Shown: positions 26,499 to 34,353 of the stretch, in pieces
How the letters are laid out: every line of letters begins with the position of its first letter
Numbering within the stretch: the stretch's first letter is position 1
Source: Hyphomicrobium facile
GTDB lineage: Bacteria > Pseudomonadota > Alphaproteobacteria > Rhizobiales > Hyphomicrobiaceae
DNA length: 64,000 nucleotides
Direction: 5' to 3'
NCBI RefSeq assembly: GCF_900116175.1
Contig: NZ_FPCH01000002.1
Location: 186,001 to 250,000, forward strand
The notes under the pieces: generated by a model
What the model was told of the DNA's origin: nothing
Seen by the model: the letters and a program-made list of their open reading frames with translations, nothing else
Database searches by the model: none
Program-made: the position numbers and the translations under genes

Positions 26499-27140
26499 CT
26501 AGAGCTTGTGGGCCATGCGGGCGCGCTTCGTTTCGAGATAGCGCTTGTTGAACTTGTTCGGCATGGCGACGATGGGCAGCCGCTCGACGACGCGGATGCC
26601 GTGCGATTTAAGCGCCTGCTCCTTTGCCGGGTTGTTCGACAAAAGTTTGATCTCCGGCATCTGGAGGTCAGCCAGCACGCGCGCGGTCAGGCCATAATCG
26701 CGGCTATCGATCGGCGCGCCGACCTCGATGTTGGCTTCGACGGTATCGAGCCCCTGGTCCTGCAGCGCATAAGCCTGGATCTTCTTGAACAGGCCGATGC
26801 CGCGCCCTTCGTGGTACGGCACGTAGATAATCGCGCCATAGGGCACATCGGAGATGATCTTCAAAGCGGCCTGGAGTTGCTGGTAGCAGTCGCAGCGCAG
26901 CGAGTGGAAGATATCGCCCGTCACGCAGCCGGAATGAACGCGAACCACCGGGATCGGCGCTGAACCGTTGAATTTGGCCGCATCGCGATGCACGAGCGCC
27001 AAAATCTGCTCTTCATCGGTCTCTCCGCGATAGGCATGGGCTTCGAGCATCAGCTCTTGTCCCTGGAATTCGATCGGGAGAATGGTTTCCACCGACCAAT
27101 CCGCTGGCAGTTTTACAGACGTCAAGGTACCCGACTTCAT
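26499..27140 (-). CDS. ribA: GTP cyclohydrolase II
   Basis: 213 aa from ATG 27140, close to the 196 aa of E. coli RibA; the frame is open further upstream, but the residues there are not family-like. The zinc site is GCVTGDIFHSLRCDC, with all three cysteines at the standard spacing. The catalytic stretch HEGRGIGLFKKIQAYALQDQ, then DTVEANIEVGAPIDSRDYG, is canonical. The enzyme opens GTP, releasing formate and pyrophosphate, to a diamino-ribosylamino-pyrimidinone phosphate. It is not fused to a RibB domain and has no FMN riboswitch that I can see, unlike the usual riboflavin supply gene, so it may feed the neighbouring reductase. Confidence 0.93.
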   Translation of the reverse strand: MKSGTLTSVKLPADWSVETILPIEFQGQELMLEAHAYRGETDEEQILALVHRDAAKFNGSAPIPVVRVHSGCVTGDIFHSLRCDCYQQLQAALKIISDVPYGAIIYVPYHEGRGIGLFKKIQAYALQDQGLDTVEANIEVGAPIDSRDYGLTARVLADLQMPEIKLLSNNPAKEQALKSHGIRVVERLPIVAMPNKFNKRYLETKRARMAHKL

Positions 27141-27372
27141 TGTTACCGTGGCTCCGGGGTCTTCAAAGGCATATGCCTCATTTGCCGAGGGAACGCAAAG
27201 TCTCGTACCTCTGCTTGGCCCAGCGATGTTCCTAAGGGAACAGCCGAGCCGTATTGTGTCTGGCAACGCGTTTACTTAGGCATGCTCGCCCTGAAGATTT
27301 AGAATGTCAGGATGCCGCGGCTGAGAACGGCGCCCCGTCCGCTTTCCAAGAGGTTTCCCAGTGTCGGGCGCG

Positions 27373-27831
27373 TCAGTCTGTTCGACATTTGCCTTTCAGC
27401 ATCAATCTGGCGATTTCTATTTTCGGGCAACGGTCCATCACGACGGTGAAGCCGGCAGCACGAGCCATCGCCGCGGCTTCTTCGTTAATGACGCCGAGCT
27501 GCATCCAAACCACGCTTGCGCCCGTGCTTCCCTTGACCGCGATCGCGTCGCGCACGACGTCCGTCACTGCCTCCGGCGCGCGAAACACATCGACAACATC
27601 GACGGGTGCCGGCACGTCGGCGAGCCTCGCGTAAACCGTCTGGCCGTGAATGGTTTTGCCTGCGATGCCGGGATTGACGGGCTTAACGACATAGCCCTCG
27701 CCGATCAGAAAGCGCATGACGCCGTTGCTCGGGCGTGCGGACTTTTGCGACGCACCAACGACGGCGAACGTTTTCACGCGCTTCAGGAGGCTCCGGATTT
27801 CGTCGTCGCTCAACCCGTCGATGGTCATCAT
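27373..27831 (-). CDS. CoA-binding domain protein
   Basis: 152 aa. It starts at ATG 27831, overlapping the VOC gene's TGA (ATGA); a second ATG follows directly. It has a single Rossmann-like CoA-binding domain: FAVVGASQKSARPSNGVMRF, VVKPVNPGIAGKTIHGQTVY, and late GASVVWMQLGVINEEAAAMA. It belongs to the YccU-like small family, of unknown function. It is the last gene of a three-gene operon (enoyl-CoA hydratase, VOC protein, CoA-binding), which fits acyl-CoA metabolism. Confidence 0.87.
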   Translation of the reverse strand: MMTIDGLSDDEIRSLLKRVKTFAVVGASQKSARPSNGVMRFLIGEGYVVKPVNPGIAGKTIHGQTVYARLADVPAPVDVVDVFRAPEAVTDVVRDAIAVKGSTGASVVWMQLGVINEEAAAMARAAGFTVVMDRCPKIEIARLMLKGKCRTD

Positions 27832-28259
27832 GCGGGTGCCGGAATAGACACTCGGCCCTCTGCGTCGAGCGACATGAACGGGTTGTAGGCAACCTCCCAA
27901 AGGTGGCCGTCAGGATCGGCGAAGTAGCCGGAATATCCGCCCCAAAAAACCTTCTGACCGGGCTTCAACAGCTTTGCCCCCGCGGAGACAGCTTCCTTCA
28001 GAACCAGATCGACTTCGGCTTCGGAGTTGACGTTGTGGGCGAGAGATACGCCGGAAAATCCAGGCTTGCTGGCGGACACGCCTGCATCGTTCGCCAAGTC
28101 TTCGCGGCCGAACAGCGAAAGAACAATTCCACCGAGGTCGAAGAACGCGACTTCCGCCTTGCTTGCGGCGGACGCGCGAAAGCCTACCGCCTCATAGAAC
28201 TTGCGAGACTTTCCGACGTCGGCGACACCGAGCGTGACAAATGAAATTCGCGGCTCCAA
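27828..28259 (-). CDS. VOC (glyoxalase-like) family protein
   Basis: 143 aa with a TTG start at 28259, one base past the enoyl-CoA hydratase stop. AAGGA lies eight bases upstream, and the N-terminus EPRISFVTLGVADVGKSRKF fits the family; a GTG at 28304 gives 15 more residues. It has two beta-alpha-beta-beta-beta modules, with the second ending PGQKVFWGGYSGYFADPDGH and then LWEVAYNP. Metal-dependent VOC enzymes include glyoxalases and dioxygenases; the substrate here is unknown. Confidence 0.85.
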   Translation of the reverse strand: MEPRISFVTLGVADVGKSRKFYEAVGFRASAASKAEVAFFDLGGIVLSLFGREDLANDAGVSASKPGFSGVSLAHNVNSEAEVDLVLKEAVSAGAKLLKPGQKVFWGGYSGYFADPDGHLWEVAYNPFMSLDAEGRVSIPAPA

Positions 28260-28260
28260 T

Positions 28261-29076
28261 TCAGCTGTCCTTCCATTCGGGCTTGCGCTTTTCGAGGAAC
28301 GCACAGATGCCCTCGCCCGCGTCGGCTTCCATCATATTCTTGACCATCACTTCGCTGGCGTACGCGTACGCTTCATCGAGCGGCAGCTCGGCTTGCCTGT
28401 AGAAAGCGGCCTTGCCGATCGCGACAGTCGCTTTCGATTTCGCTGCAATCGCGCGCGCCATACTCAGGGCTTCTCGCATCACATCGCCATCCGGCACGAC
28501 GCGGTTCAGGAGGCCATAGGCAACCGCGTCGGTCGCCGAGATCGCCTCACCGAGGAGCAGCATTTCCATCGCGCGCTTCCGGGAAACATTTCGGGAGAGC
28601 GCGACCATGGGCGTCGAACAGAACAGTCCGATATTGACGCCGGGCGTCGCGAAGTCCGCCGACGCGGCGGCAACGGCCAGATCGCAGGTGGCGACGAGTT
28701 GGCAGCCCGCCGCCGTTGCGCGTCCCTCGACGGCGGCGATGACCGGTTTCGGGCAGGCGACGATGCCGCGCATCATTGCCGAGCACGCGGTCATGGTGTC
28801 CCGGAAAAAGGCTTCGCCACAGTCGGCGTCGGTGCGGTGCGCGGTCATTTCCTTCAGGTCGTGACCGGACGAGAAGACCTTACCCGCGGCAGCAAGGATG
28901 ATGACGGCGACCGACTTGTCCCGACCGAGCTCAACGATCGCCGCATGCACGTTATCGAGCAGAGCGCGCGAAAGAGCGTTTCGCGCCTCGGGTCGGTTCA
29001 ATGTCAGGCGGACAACTCCGGGCTCGACGACGTCGGTCAGGAGCAATGGCGCGCCGGCTGGCGAAAGATCTTGCAT
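28261..29076 (-). CDS. Enoyl-CoA hydratase/isomerase family protein
   Basis: 271 aa from ATG 29076 (MQDLSPAGAPLLL). It has the crotonase fold with LNRPEARNALSRALLDNV, the first oxyanion-hole region AAGKVFSSGHDLKEM and the second VIAAVEGRATAAGCQLVATC. In that second block the usual catalytic Glu after GG is not present (AAGCQLV instead of GGGxEL), so the reaction may not be hydration of crotonyl-CoA. It ends with EGICAFLEKRKPEW, a common family tail. It is first in the operon with the VOC and CoA-binding genes. Confidence 0.88.
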   Translation of the reverse strand: MQDLSPAGAPLLLTDVVEPGVVRLTLNRPEARNALSRALLDNVHAAIVELGRDKSVAVIILAAAGKVFSSGHDLKEMTAHRTDADCGEAFFRDTMTACSAMMRGIVACPKPVIAAVEGRATAAGCQLVATCDLAVAAASADFATPGVNIGLFCSTPMVALSRNVSRKRAMEMLLLGEAISATDAVAYGLLNRVVPDGDVMREALSMARAIAAKSKATVAIGKAAFYRQAELPLDEAYAYASEVMVKNMMEADAGEGICAFLEKRKPEWKDS

Positions 29077-29157
29077 GAGAGGACTCACAAATTCCAAGGC
29101 CAATGCTCTGGCCAATTTTTGGGCCACCTCACCGCCGCAAGGCGCGCGCTTGTCCTA

Positions 29158-29754
29158 CTACTGCAACGCCTTCTCGATTTCGGCGCGGTGTGCCTTCACC
29201 AACTCGACGTTCTCCTTGAACTTGAGGTTCGGCGTCGTGCTGATCGCTTCGTTCAGTTCATCGAGAAGCTGCTTCTTGTCGGCCTCCGGAATACTCTTGT
29301 CTTTCTGAACGTCGTCGCGCTCCTTCTTCAGCGCGTCAACGGGATCGACGAAATTTCCGGTCGTGCTGTCGAGCCCTGCCATGACGATCGATATGTTGGC
29401 CGCCACGTCATCGAGCTCGGCGAAGTTGGCGAAGCCGTGCTTCGTCGCAATGCTTTCGAGTTCGGCCTGGAGCGCCGGGTCGGGCTTGTCGCCGGCCGAC
29501 TGAATTTTCGACGCGATGGATGCGAGATCGCTTTGAGCGGCGATGAAATGCGTCACCTGCTCGTCCGTCAGCTTGATCTGCTTCACGTCATCCTGCGAGG
29601 GCGGATTGCCGCCAGCCGCAGCGGGGGCGCCTTGCTCGGCCGGCGCGCCTTGCGGCGCGGCCGCGTCCTGAGCTGACGCCATCGCGATCGCCGCGCATAG
29701 GCCAAATGCTCCGATGATAACGCCAGCCGCCGTACGGGTCAGAGAGACCGCCAT
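29158..29754 (-). CDS. Exported hypothetical protein
   Basis: 198 aa from ATG 29754, with GGAG eight bases upstream. A signal peptide (AGVIIGAFGLCAAIAMASAQ) precedes an Ala/Gln/Pro-rich linker. A helical domain follows with LTDEQVTHFIAAQSDL and ATKHGFANFAELDDVAANI, and it ends in charged helices. The layout resembles small periplasmic DUF4168-like proteins, but I cannot assign it firmly. It faces away from rplM across a 399-base gap. Confidence 0.75.
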   Translation of the reverse strand: MAVSLTRTAAGVIIGAFGLCAAIAMASAQDAAAPQGAPAEQGAPAAAGGNPPSQDDVKQIKLTDEQVTHFIAAQSDLASIASKIQSAGDKPDPALQAELESIATKHGFANFAELDDVAANISIVMAGLDSTTGNFVDPVDALKKERDDVQKDKSIPEADKKQLLDELNEAISTTPNLKFKENVELVKAHRAEIEKALQ

Positions 29755-29904
29755 CGTGTTGCTCCACATTGCGCTCGCAGCCCGCGAGCGTGATTTACCG
29801 TTCGAACTGATACGCCGACTAAGACAAGAATAAGAAACGTTGCACACCTCTTAGTTCCGATTTCCGGGAGGGTGTCGCCTCGAATTCGTCCGGAGGTCTA
29901 TCGC

Positions 29905-29961
29905 ATGCTGGATTTATCGCAAATGAACAAGGAGGAAGCGCTGCGGGCGCAGCGCCTTTGA
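29905..29961 (+). CDS. Possible 18-codon leader ORF upstream of rplM
   Basis: An ATG at 29905 is preceded by GGAGG at eight bases and opens an 18-residue frame (MLDLSQMNKEEALRAQRL) ending in TGA. Its last codons overlap a perfect 7-bp stem GCGCTGC/GCAGCGC with a four-base loop (29938-29955). Short frames occur by chance, so this is only a candidate. It lies upstream of the putative rplM promoter, so it would be a separate small transcript rather than part of the rplM mRNA. Confidence 0.25.
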   Translation: MLDLSQMNKEEALRAQRL

Positions 29962-29968
29962 CGGTAGA

Positions 29969-30030
29969 ATAATACCACATAGCGGTATTATATTACCTCA
30001 TTGACTAATCGATTGATTTAAAACGATATT
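29969..30030 (+). promoter_or_regulatory. Putative rplM promoter with upstream palindrome
   Basis: An AT-rich block in an otherwise GC-rich gap (29755-30153). An 8-bp perfect inverted repeat ATAATACC/GGTATTAT (29969-29976 with 29984-29991) is followed by TTGACT at 30001-30006 and GATATT at 30025-30030 (18-base spacer), a plausible housekeeping promoter for rplM-rpsI. Nothing else except the possible 18-codon frame was seen in this gap. Confidence 0.45.
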
Positions 30031-30153
30031 CCGTTGTCTTCCAGATTTCTCTTGCGCCGCGATCGCGTTTTCGCGTATGCACGCCCCTTCTCGGAATGCA
30101 GCGCGCAGTAGACGTTTGAAGCGTGCGCAGCCATCCGCCAAGGAGCTTCAATA

Positions 30154-30615
30154 ATGTCTACCTATGTCGCCAAGCCGGCCACGGTGGAGAAGAAGTGGGT
30201 TCTCATCGACGCCGAAGGGCTCGTTGTCGGCCGACTTGCTGCTCTCATCGCGACGCGCCTCAAGGGCAAGCACAAACCGATTTACACGCCTCACGTTGAC
30301 TGCGGCGACAACATCGTCGTCATCAACGCCGAGAAGGTCGTCTTCACCGGCGCCAAGCGTGAAGACAAAGTCTACTACCGGCACACCGGCTACCCGGGCG
30401 GCATCAAAGAGCGCACGCCGCGCCAGATCCTCGACAGCAAGCATCCCGAGCGGATCATCGAGAAGGCCGTCGAGCGCATGCTCGCACGCGGTCCTCTGCA
30501 TCGTGAGATCATGCGCAACCTCCGAGTTTATAAGGGCGGCGCGCATCCCCATGAGGCGCAAAACCCGGAAAAGCTCGATGTCGCGAAGCTCAACCGTAAG
30601 AATGTGAGGGTCTGA
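30154..30615 (+). CDS. rplM: 50S ribosomal protein L13
   Basis: Early-assembly large-subunit protein. 153 aa; AAGGAG at 30140-30145 precedes ATG 30154. The family core [20 protein letters not shown] is at residues 15-34, with [20 protein letters not shown] and [20 protein letters not shown] later. It has a slightly long C-terminus ending in RKNVRV, as in other Alphaproteobacteria. It is followed by rpsI after five bases, the universal order. Confidence 0.99.
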   Translation: MSTYVAKPATVEKKWVLIDAEGLVVGRLAALIATRLKGKHKPIYTPHVDCGDNIVVINAEKVVFTGAKREDKVYYRHTGYPGGIKERTPRQILDSKHPERIIEKAVERMLARGPLHREIMRNLRVYKGGAHPHEAQNPEKLDVAKLNRKNVRV

Positions 30616-30620
30616 GATCC

Positions 30621-31100
30621 ATGGCTACTGAAACAAAGACCCTGGCCGATCTTGCCACCGTCAAGGGCGCCGAGCCGCAGGCAGCGCCTGTCCGGACGCA
30701 GAAGCTCGACAAGCTTGGCCGCGCTTACGCAACCGGCAAGCGGAAGAACGCCGTTGCCCGCGTCTGGCTGAAGCCCGGCAAGGGCCTCATCACGGTCAAC
30801 AACAAGGACTTCAAGGCTTATTTCGCCCGTCCCGTGCTGCAGATGCTTTTGCAGCAGCCGCTTAACCTCGCCAACCGCTCGACGCAATACGACATTCGTA
30901 TTTCTGTCGCAGGCGGCGGACTTTCGGGTCAGGCCGGTGCGGTTCGTCACGGCATCTCGAAGGCGCTCACCTATTATGAGCCGGACCTTCGTGGCGTCCT
31001 GAAGAAGCAGGGCTTCCTGACCCGCGATAGCCGCGTCGTCGAACGTAAGAAGTACGGCAAGGTCAAGGCCCGCAAGTCGTTCCAGTTCTCGAAGCGCTAA
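30621..31100 (+). CDS. rpsI: 30S ribosomal protein S9
   Basis: 159 aa small-subunit protein whose C-terminal arm reaches the P-site tRNA. The first 35 residues are an alphaproteobacterial extension. The domain begins [20 protein letters not shown] and includes [20 protein letters not shown]. The invariant end [11 protein letters not shown] is present. It is co-transcribed with rplM and is followed by a strong terminator. Confidence 0.99.
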   Translation: MATETKTLADLATVKGAEPQAAPVRTQKLDKLGRAYATGKRKNAVARVWLKPGKGLITVNNKDFKAYFARPVLQMLLQQPLNLANRSTQYDIRISVAGGGLSGQAGAVRHGISKALTYYEPDLRGVLKKQGFLTRDSRVVERKKYGKVKARKSFQFSKR

Positions 31101-31124
31101 TCCGCTCCGGATACCTGAGACAAA

Positions 31125-31153
31125 AAACAGCCCGCCCAACCGGCGGGCTGTTT
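31125..31153 (+). terminator. Intrinsic terminator after rpsI
   Basis: A perfect 12-bp stem AAACAGCCCGCC/GGCGGGCTGTTT (31125-31136 with 31142-31153) with a five-base loop and T-runs at its 3' end, 24 bases after the rpsI stop. Confidence 0.93.
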
Positions 31154-31255
31154 CATTTCATGTTGCAGACGGGTTGCGGACCTGCCGCCCCAGTGCCACA
31201 TACGGCTCCATGTGCCAGCGCGGCTCGGCCGTGGCTATGAGGGATTTGGGATACG

Positions 31256-32011
31256 ATGGATTGGCTGCTGAACGGCTTACATGAGCTGTTTTCGACTCTC
31301 GTTACGGACGTCGGCTATCTCGTATCACCCCAGTGGTGGCGCACCCATGCCGTCGCGCTCTTCAACATCCTGATGATCGACCTGACGCTCGCGGGCGACA
31401 ACGCCATCGTCGTCGGCATGGCGGCATCGCGCGTTGAAAAGTCGATGCGCGCCAAGGTGATCTTCTGGGGCATTCTCGGAGCGGTCGTCCTCAGGATCAT
31501 CTTCTCGAGCATCGCGCAGCAGATGTTGCAGGTGATCGGCTTGACGCTTGCCGGTGGCCTCCTTCTGCTCTTCGTCTGCTGGAAGATGTACAAGCAGATT
31601 GTCGAGGCCGACACGCACTCGATCCATGAGGTGGAAAAGAACCTCGCCTCCAATGCCCCTATCCCCAACCAGACGACGTTCTGGAGTGCGCTCTGGACCA
31701 TCATCCTCGCCGACCTGTCGATGTCGCTCGACAACGTTCTGGCGGTCGCGGGCGCAGCGGGCGAATCCACGCTGGTGCTGGTGATCGGGCTCGGTTTCGC
31801 CATCATCCTGATGGCCGTCGCCTCAACGTTTATCGCCAAGCTTCTTGCCCAGTATCCTTGGATTGCCTGGTTCGGCCTCCTTATCATTCTCTACGTGGCA
31901 GCCGATATGATCTATCGTGACAGCCATCGCATCTTCTGCGAGGCCTACGGCGTCGGCTGTTCGGAAACCCTTTGGCAGGGCATCAAGCACCGGCTTGGCT
32001 TCGGCGGTTAA
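31256..32011 (+). CDS. TerC family membrane protein
   Basis: 251 aa with about seven membrane helices. The two TerC repeats carry their acidic motifs: DLTLAGDNAIVVGMA in the first half and ILADLSMSLDNVLAVAG in the second. Members such as Alx, MeeY and YjbE export manganese or help metallate secreted proteins. No yybP-ykoY manganese riboswitch is visible in the 100 bases upstream. It is followed by argC after one base, an odd pairing that suggests read-through. Confidence 0.9.
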   Translation: MDWLLNGLHELFSTLVTDVGYLVSPQWWRTHAVALFNILMIDLTLAGDNAIVVGMAASRVEKSMRAKVIFWGILGAVVLRIIFSSIAQQMLQVIGLTLAGGLLLLFVCWKMYKQIVEADTHSIHEVEKNLASNAPIPNQTTFWSALWTIILADLSMSLDNVLAVAGAAGESTLVLVIGLGFAIILMAVASTFIAKLLAQYPWIAWFGLLIILYVAADMIYRDSHRIFCEAYGVGCSETLWQGIKHRLGFGG

Positions 32012-32012
32012 A

Positions 32013-32963
32013 ATGACGGCCATGGCAACGACGAAAACCAAACTTGCGCGCGTCTTCATCGACGGCGAGGCGGGCACGACGGGCCTCGAAATCCGCGAGC
32101 GGCTCGCGGGCGTCGCGCAGATCGAGGTCAAGAGCATCGATCCGGCGAAGCGGAAGGACCGTGCCGCGCGCGCCGAAATGCTGAGCAATGTCGATCTCGT
32201 CGTGCTTTGTCTGCCGGACGACGCGGCGCGGGAAACGGTGGCGCTCGCGGACGAGCTTGGCCCGAACGCTCCGAAGATCGTCGACGCCTCGACAGCCCAT
32301 CGGATTGCCGACGGATGGGTCTATGGCTTCGCCGAGATGACACCTGGACAGGCCGGCGCCATTAGAACTGCCGCTCGCGTTGCCAACCCCGGATGTTATC
32401 CGACGGGCGGGATTGCGCTCATTCGGCCCCTTGTCGAAGCGGGTATCGTCGAGCCGGATTACCCCATCACCGTCAACGCCGTGTCGGGATATTCCGGCGG
32501 CGGGCGGAGCATGATCGAAGCCTACGAGGCGGGAACCGCGCCCGCGTTCGAGCTTTATGGCCTCGGCCTCGAGCATAAGCACGTTCCGGAGCTGCAGAAG
32601 TATTCGGGCCTGACGCGGCGGCCCATCTTCGTGCCGAGCGTCGGCAACTTCAGGCAGGGCATGCTCGTCTCGGTGCCGCTTCACCTCGATGCCCTGAGCG
32701 GCCGCCCGAGCCTCGCCGACATCGAAGCCGTGTTCGGCGATTACTATAAATCGGCGGACTTCGTGAGCGTCGTTACAGGGCCCGCGGCAAAAGCCGGCCG
32801 GCTCGAAGCGGAGGCCTTGAACGGCACCGACCGGCTCGAAATCTTCGTGTTCGGGAAGCCCGAACTCAATCAGGCCGTGCTCGTCGCCCGGCTCGATAAC
32901 CTCGGCAAGGGCGCCGCCGGCGCCGCGGTTCAGAACATCAAGCTGATGCTCGGCCTAAATTAG
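32013..32963 (+). CDS. argC: N-acetyl-gamma-glutamyl-phosphate reductase
   Basis: Third step of arginine synthesis: NADPH-dependent reduction of N-acetylglutamyl phosphate. 316 aa from ATG 32013; ATG 32022 is also possible. This is the short type-2 form. The nucleotide-binding start is VFIDGEAGTTGLEIRERL, the active-site cysteine is in VANPGCYPTGG, and the downstream GLEHKHVPELQKYSGL is conserved. The last residues are KLMLGLN. An almost identical coding tail (KLMLGLD plus stop) lies 174 bases further on, which suggests that the original 3' end was displaced by an insertion. Confidence 0.95.
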   Translation: MTAMATTKTKLARVFIDGEAGTTGLEIRERLAGVAQIEVKSIDPAKRKDRAARAEMLSNVDLVVLCLPDDAARETVALADELGPNAPKIVDASTAHRIADGWVYGFAEMTPGQAGAIRTAARVANPGCYPTGGIALIRPLVEAGIVEPDYPITVNAVSGYSGGGRSMIEAYEAGTAPAFELYGLGLEHKHVPELQKYSGLTRRPIFVPSVGNFRQGMLVSVPLHLDALSGRPSLADIEAVFGDYYKSADFVSVVTGPAAKAGRLEAEALNGTDRLEIFVFGKPELNQAVLVARLDNLGKGAAGAAVQNIKLMLGLN

Positions 32964-32990
32964 AGCCCGTCGTTTTCCGCCGAGACAACG

Positions 32991-33044
32991 CCGGTTCTTT
33001 CACCCCACCCGGTTCTCTCGCCCCACCCGGTTCTTTCACCCCAC
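32991..33044 (+). repeat. Three tandem 18-bp repeats
   Basis: Three contiguous copies of CCGGTTCTTTCACCCCAC (32991-33008, 33009-33026, 33027-33044); the middle one differs at two bases (T to C and A to G). They directly precede the hairpin at 33051-33073. No spacers, so not a CRISPR array. Confidence 0.92.
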
Positions 33045-33050
33045 CCCTAA

Positions 33051-33073
33051 CCCCTCCCCGTCAAGGGGAGGGG
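33051..33073. repeat. GC-rich REP-like hairpin
   Basis: CCCCTCCCC/GGGGAGGGG forms a perfect 9-bp stem with a five-base GTCAA loop. The composition (CCCCTAACCCCTCCCC leading into the stem) is that of dispersed intergenic palindromes common in GC-rich proteobacteria. It sits between the convergent argC and ctaA and could stop transcription from either side, but there is no T-tract. Confidence 0.75.
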
Positions 33074-33111
33074 AATTGAAGTTCTTCCGTCTCCGCGTGG
33101 ATGATTGCCGG

Positions 33112-34230
33112 CTAAGCTGATGCTCGGCCTCGACTAGAGAAATCGCGCGGCTCTATTCCCGCTCGCCGCGTCGCATAAAGGTGCACGACGGCTATCGCGA
33201 GCACGACCGCTCCGCCAGCCTGATGCAATAGGCCGAGATGAAGCGGCACGTGCGCGAGAAGCGTCGCGATGCCGAGCACAGCCTGGAGGATGACCGCTCC
33301 GCCAAGCCAAAGCGCGCTGAGGCGAATGCGATCGTCGACCGGCGTCCGGTAGGTCAACCAGACTTGTACCAGCACGAGCGCGGTGACGATGTACGCCACC
33401 ACACGGTGGTTGAACTGCGCGGCGGCGTGGCCTTCAAAAAAGCTCAAGTATGCGGGGTTGACCCAATAGTCGCTCGGGAACCACTGGCCGTCCATCGTCG
33501 GCCACGTATTGTAGATGAGCCCGGCTCTGAGGCCCGCGACGAACGCTCCGAGAACCACCTGTACGAGAACAGCGGCGACGATGATCGAAGCCATCCGCTT
33601 TATGAGCGGCGTCGCAATTTCACCGGTAACGTAGGGCTCTGCCGGCCACTCATCGAGCGCGAGCCAGACAAGCAGGCCCAGGATCATGAAAGCCGTCGTG
33701 AGATGCAGGGCGAGACGATACTGACTGACTTCGATGCGGTCACTCAGACCCGACTTCACCATGTACCAGCCGATGGCACCTTGAAGCGCGCCAAGCGCGA
33801 GGATGCCTAGGAATTTCATTCCGGTCCCGCGATCGAGCCGGCCGGTCCACCAGAAGAATACGAGCGGCAATGCGAAAACGACGCCGATGAGGCGGCCAAG
33901 CAGCCTGTGGCCCCACTCCCACCAGTAAATGAATTGGAAGTCCTCCAGCGACATGCCGTGGTTCAGGGCCGTATACTGAGGGATCTGCTTGTATTTCTCG
34001 AAGGCCGTCATCCAATCGGCGTGAGTGAGCGGCGGAAACGCGCCGAGAAGCGGTTGCCATTCCGTGATCGACAATCCGCTCTCCGTCAGCCGCGTCGCGC
34101 CACCGACGACGACCATCGCGAAAACGAGCAATGCGACGAACCACAGCCAAAGCGACACAGCGCGATTGCCGGAGTTTCGTCCAAGCGTTGCAGCGGCTTC
34201 TCGTTTTACAGAAAGTTGCGCAGTCGTCAT
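33112..34230 (-). CDS. ctaA: Heme A synthase (CtaA/Cox15)
   Basis: Converts heme O to heme A for aa3-type cytochrome oxidase in the inner membrane. 372 aa with eight predicted helices in two four-helix halves. Family motifs: VVGGATRLTESGLSITEWQP in the first helix region, WWEWGHRLLGRLIGV, AGLRAGLIYNTWPTMDG and FNHRVVAYI, then LLHQAGGAVVL, which supply the heme histidines. This is the alphaproteobacterial Cox15-like type without the paired cysteines of Bacillus CtaA. Its last codons overlap the duplicated argC tail. Confidence 0.95.
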   Translation of the reverse strand: MTTAQLSVKREAAATLGRNSGNRAVSLWLWFVALLVFAMVVVGGATRLTESGLSITEWQPLLGAFPPLTHADWMTAFEKYKQIPQYTALNHGMSLEDFQFIYWWEWGHRLLGRLIGVVFALPLVFFWWTGRLDRGTGMKFLGILALGALQGAIGWYMVKSGLSDRIEVSQYRLALHLTTAFMILGLLVWLALDEWPAEPYVTGEIATPLIKRMASIIVAAVLVQVVLGAFVAGLRAGLIYNTWPTMDGQWFPSDYWVNPAYLSFFEGHAAAQFNHRVVAYIVTALVLVQVWLTYRTPVDDRIRLSALWLGGAVILQAVLGIATLLAHVPLHLGLLHQAGGAVVLAIAVVHLYATRRAGIEPRDFSSRGRASA

Positions 34231-34353
34231 TGCTCAGACATATCCTCGGGCCGTCTTGAAGGGCGTGTGATACTCCTTCATGCGCACAGGGCAAATGCGC
34301 CCATGAGGCGCGGCAGAACGGAAATCCAGGGTTCAGGGGCTATTTCAAAACAG

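Larger units (their letters stand above)
32940..33130 (+). repeat. Duplicated argC tail flanking an inserted segment
   Basis: The 17-base sequence AAGCTGATGCTCGGCCT occurs at 32940-32956 and again at 33114-33130. In both copies it reads KLMLGL in the argC frame and is followed two codons later by TAG. The 157 bases between hold three tandem 18-base repeats and a perfect hairpin. The second copy also overlaps the last codons of ctaA on the other strand. Confidence 0.85.

Noticed and set aside
27141-27372. Possible FMN riboswitch upstream of ribA
   Set aside because: The conserved RFN core segments were not found on the minus strand.
29818-29860. GGAAC and CGTT on the minus strand upstream of the exported protein at 29158-29754
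   Set aside because: The spacer is 14 bases, outside the 16-17 required for EcfG promoters.
31154-31255. Possible yybP-ykoY manganese riboswitch upstream of terC
   Set aside because: The gap is only about 100 bases after the rpsI terminator and lacks the conserved core of that riboswitch.
32991-33044. CRISPR-like repeats
   Set aside because: The three 18-bp copies are contiguous, without spacers, and there are no cas genes.
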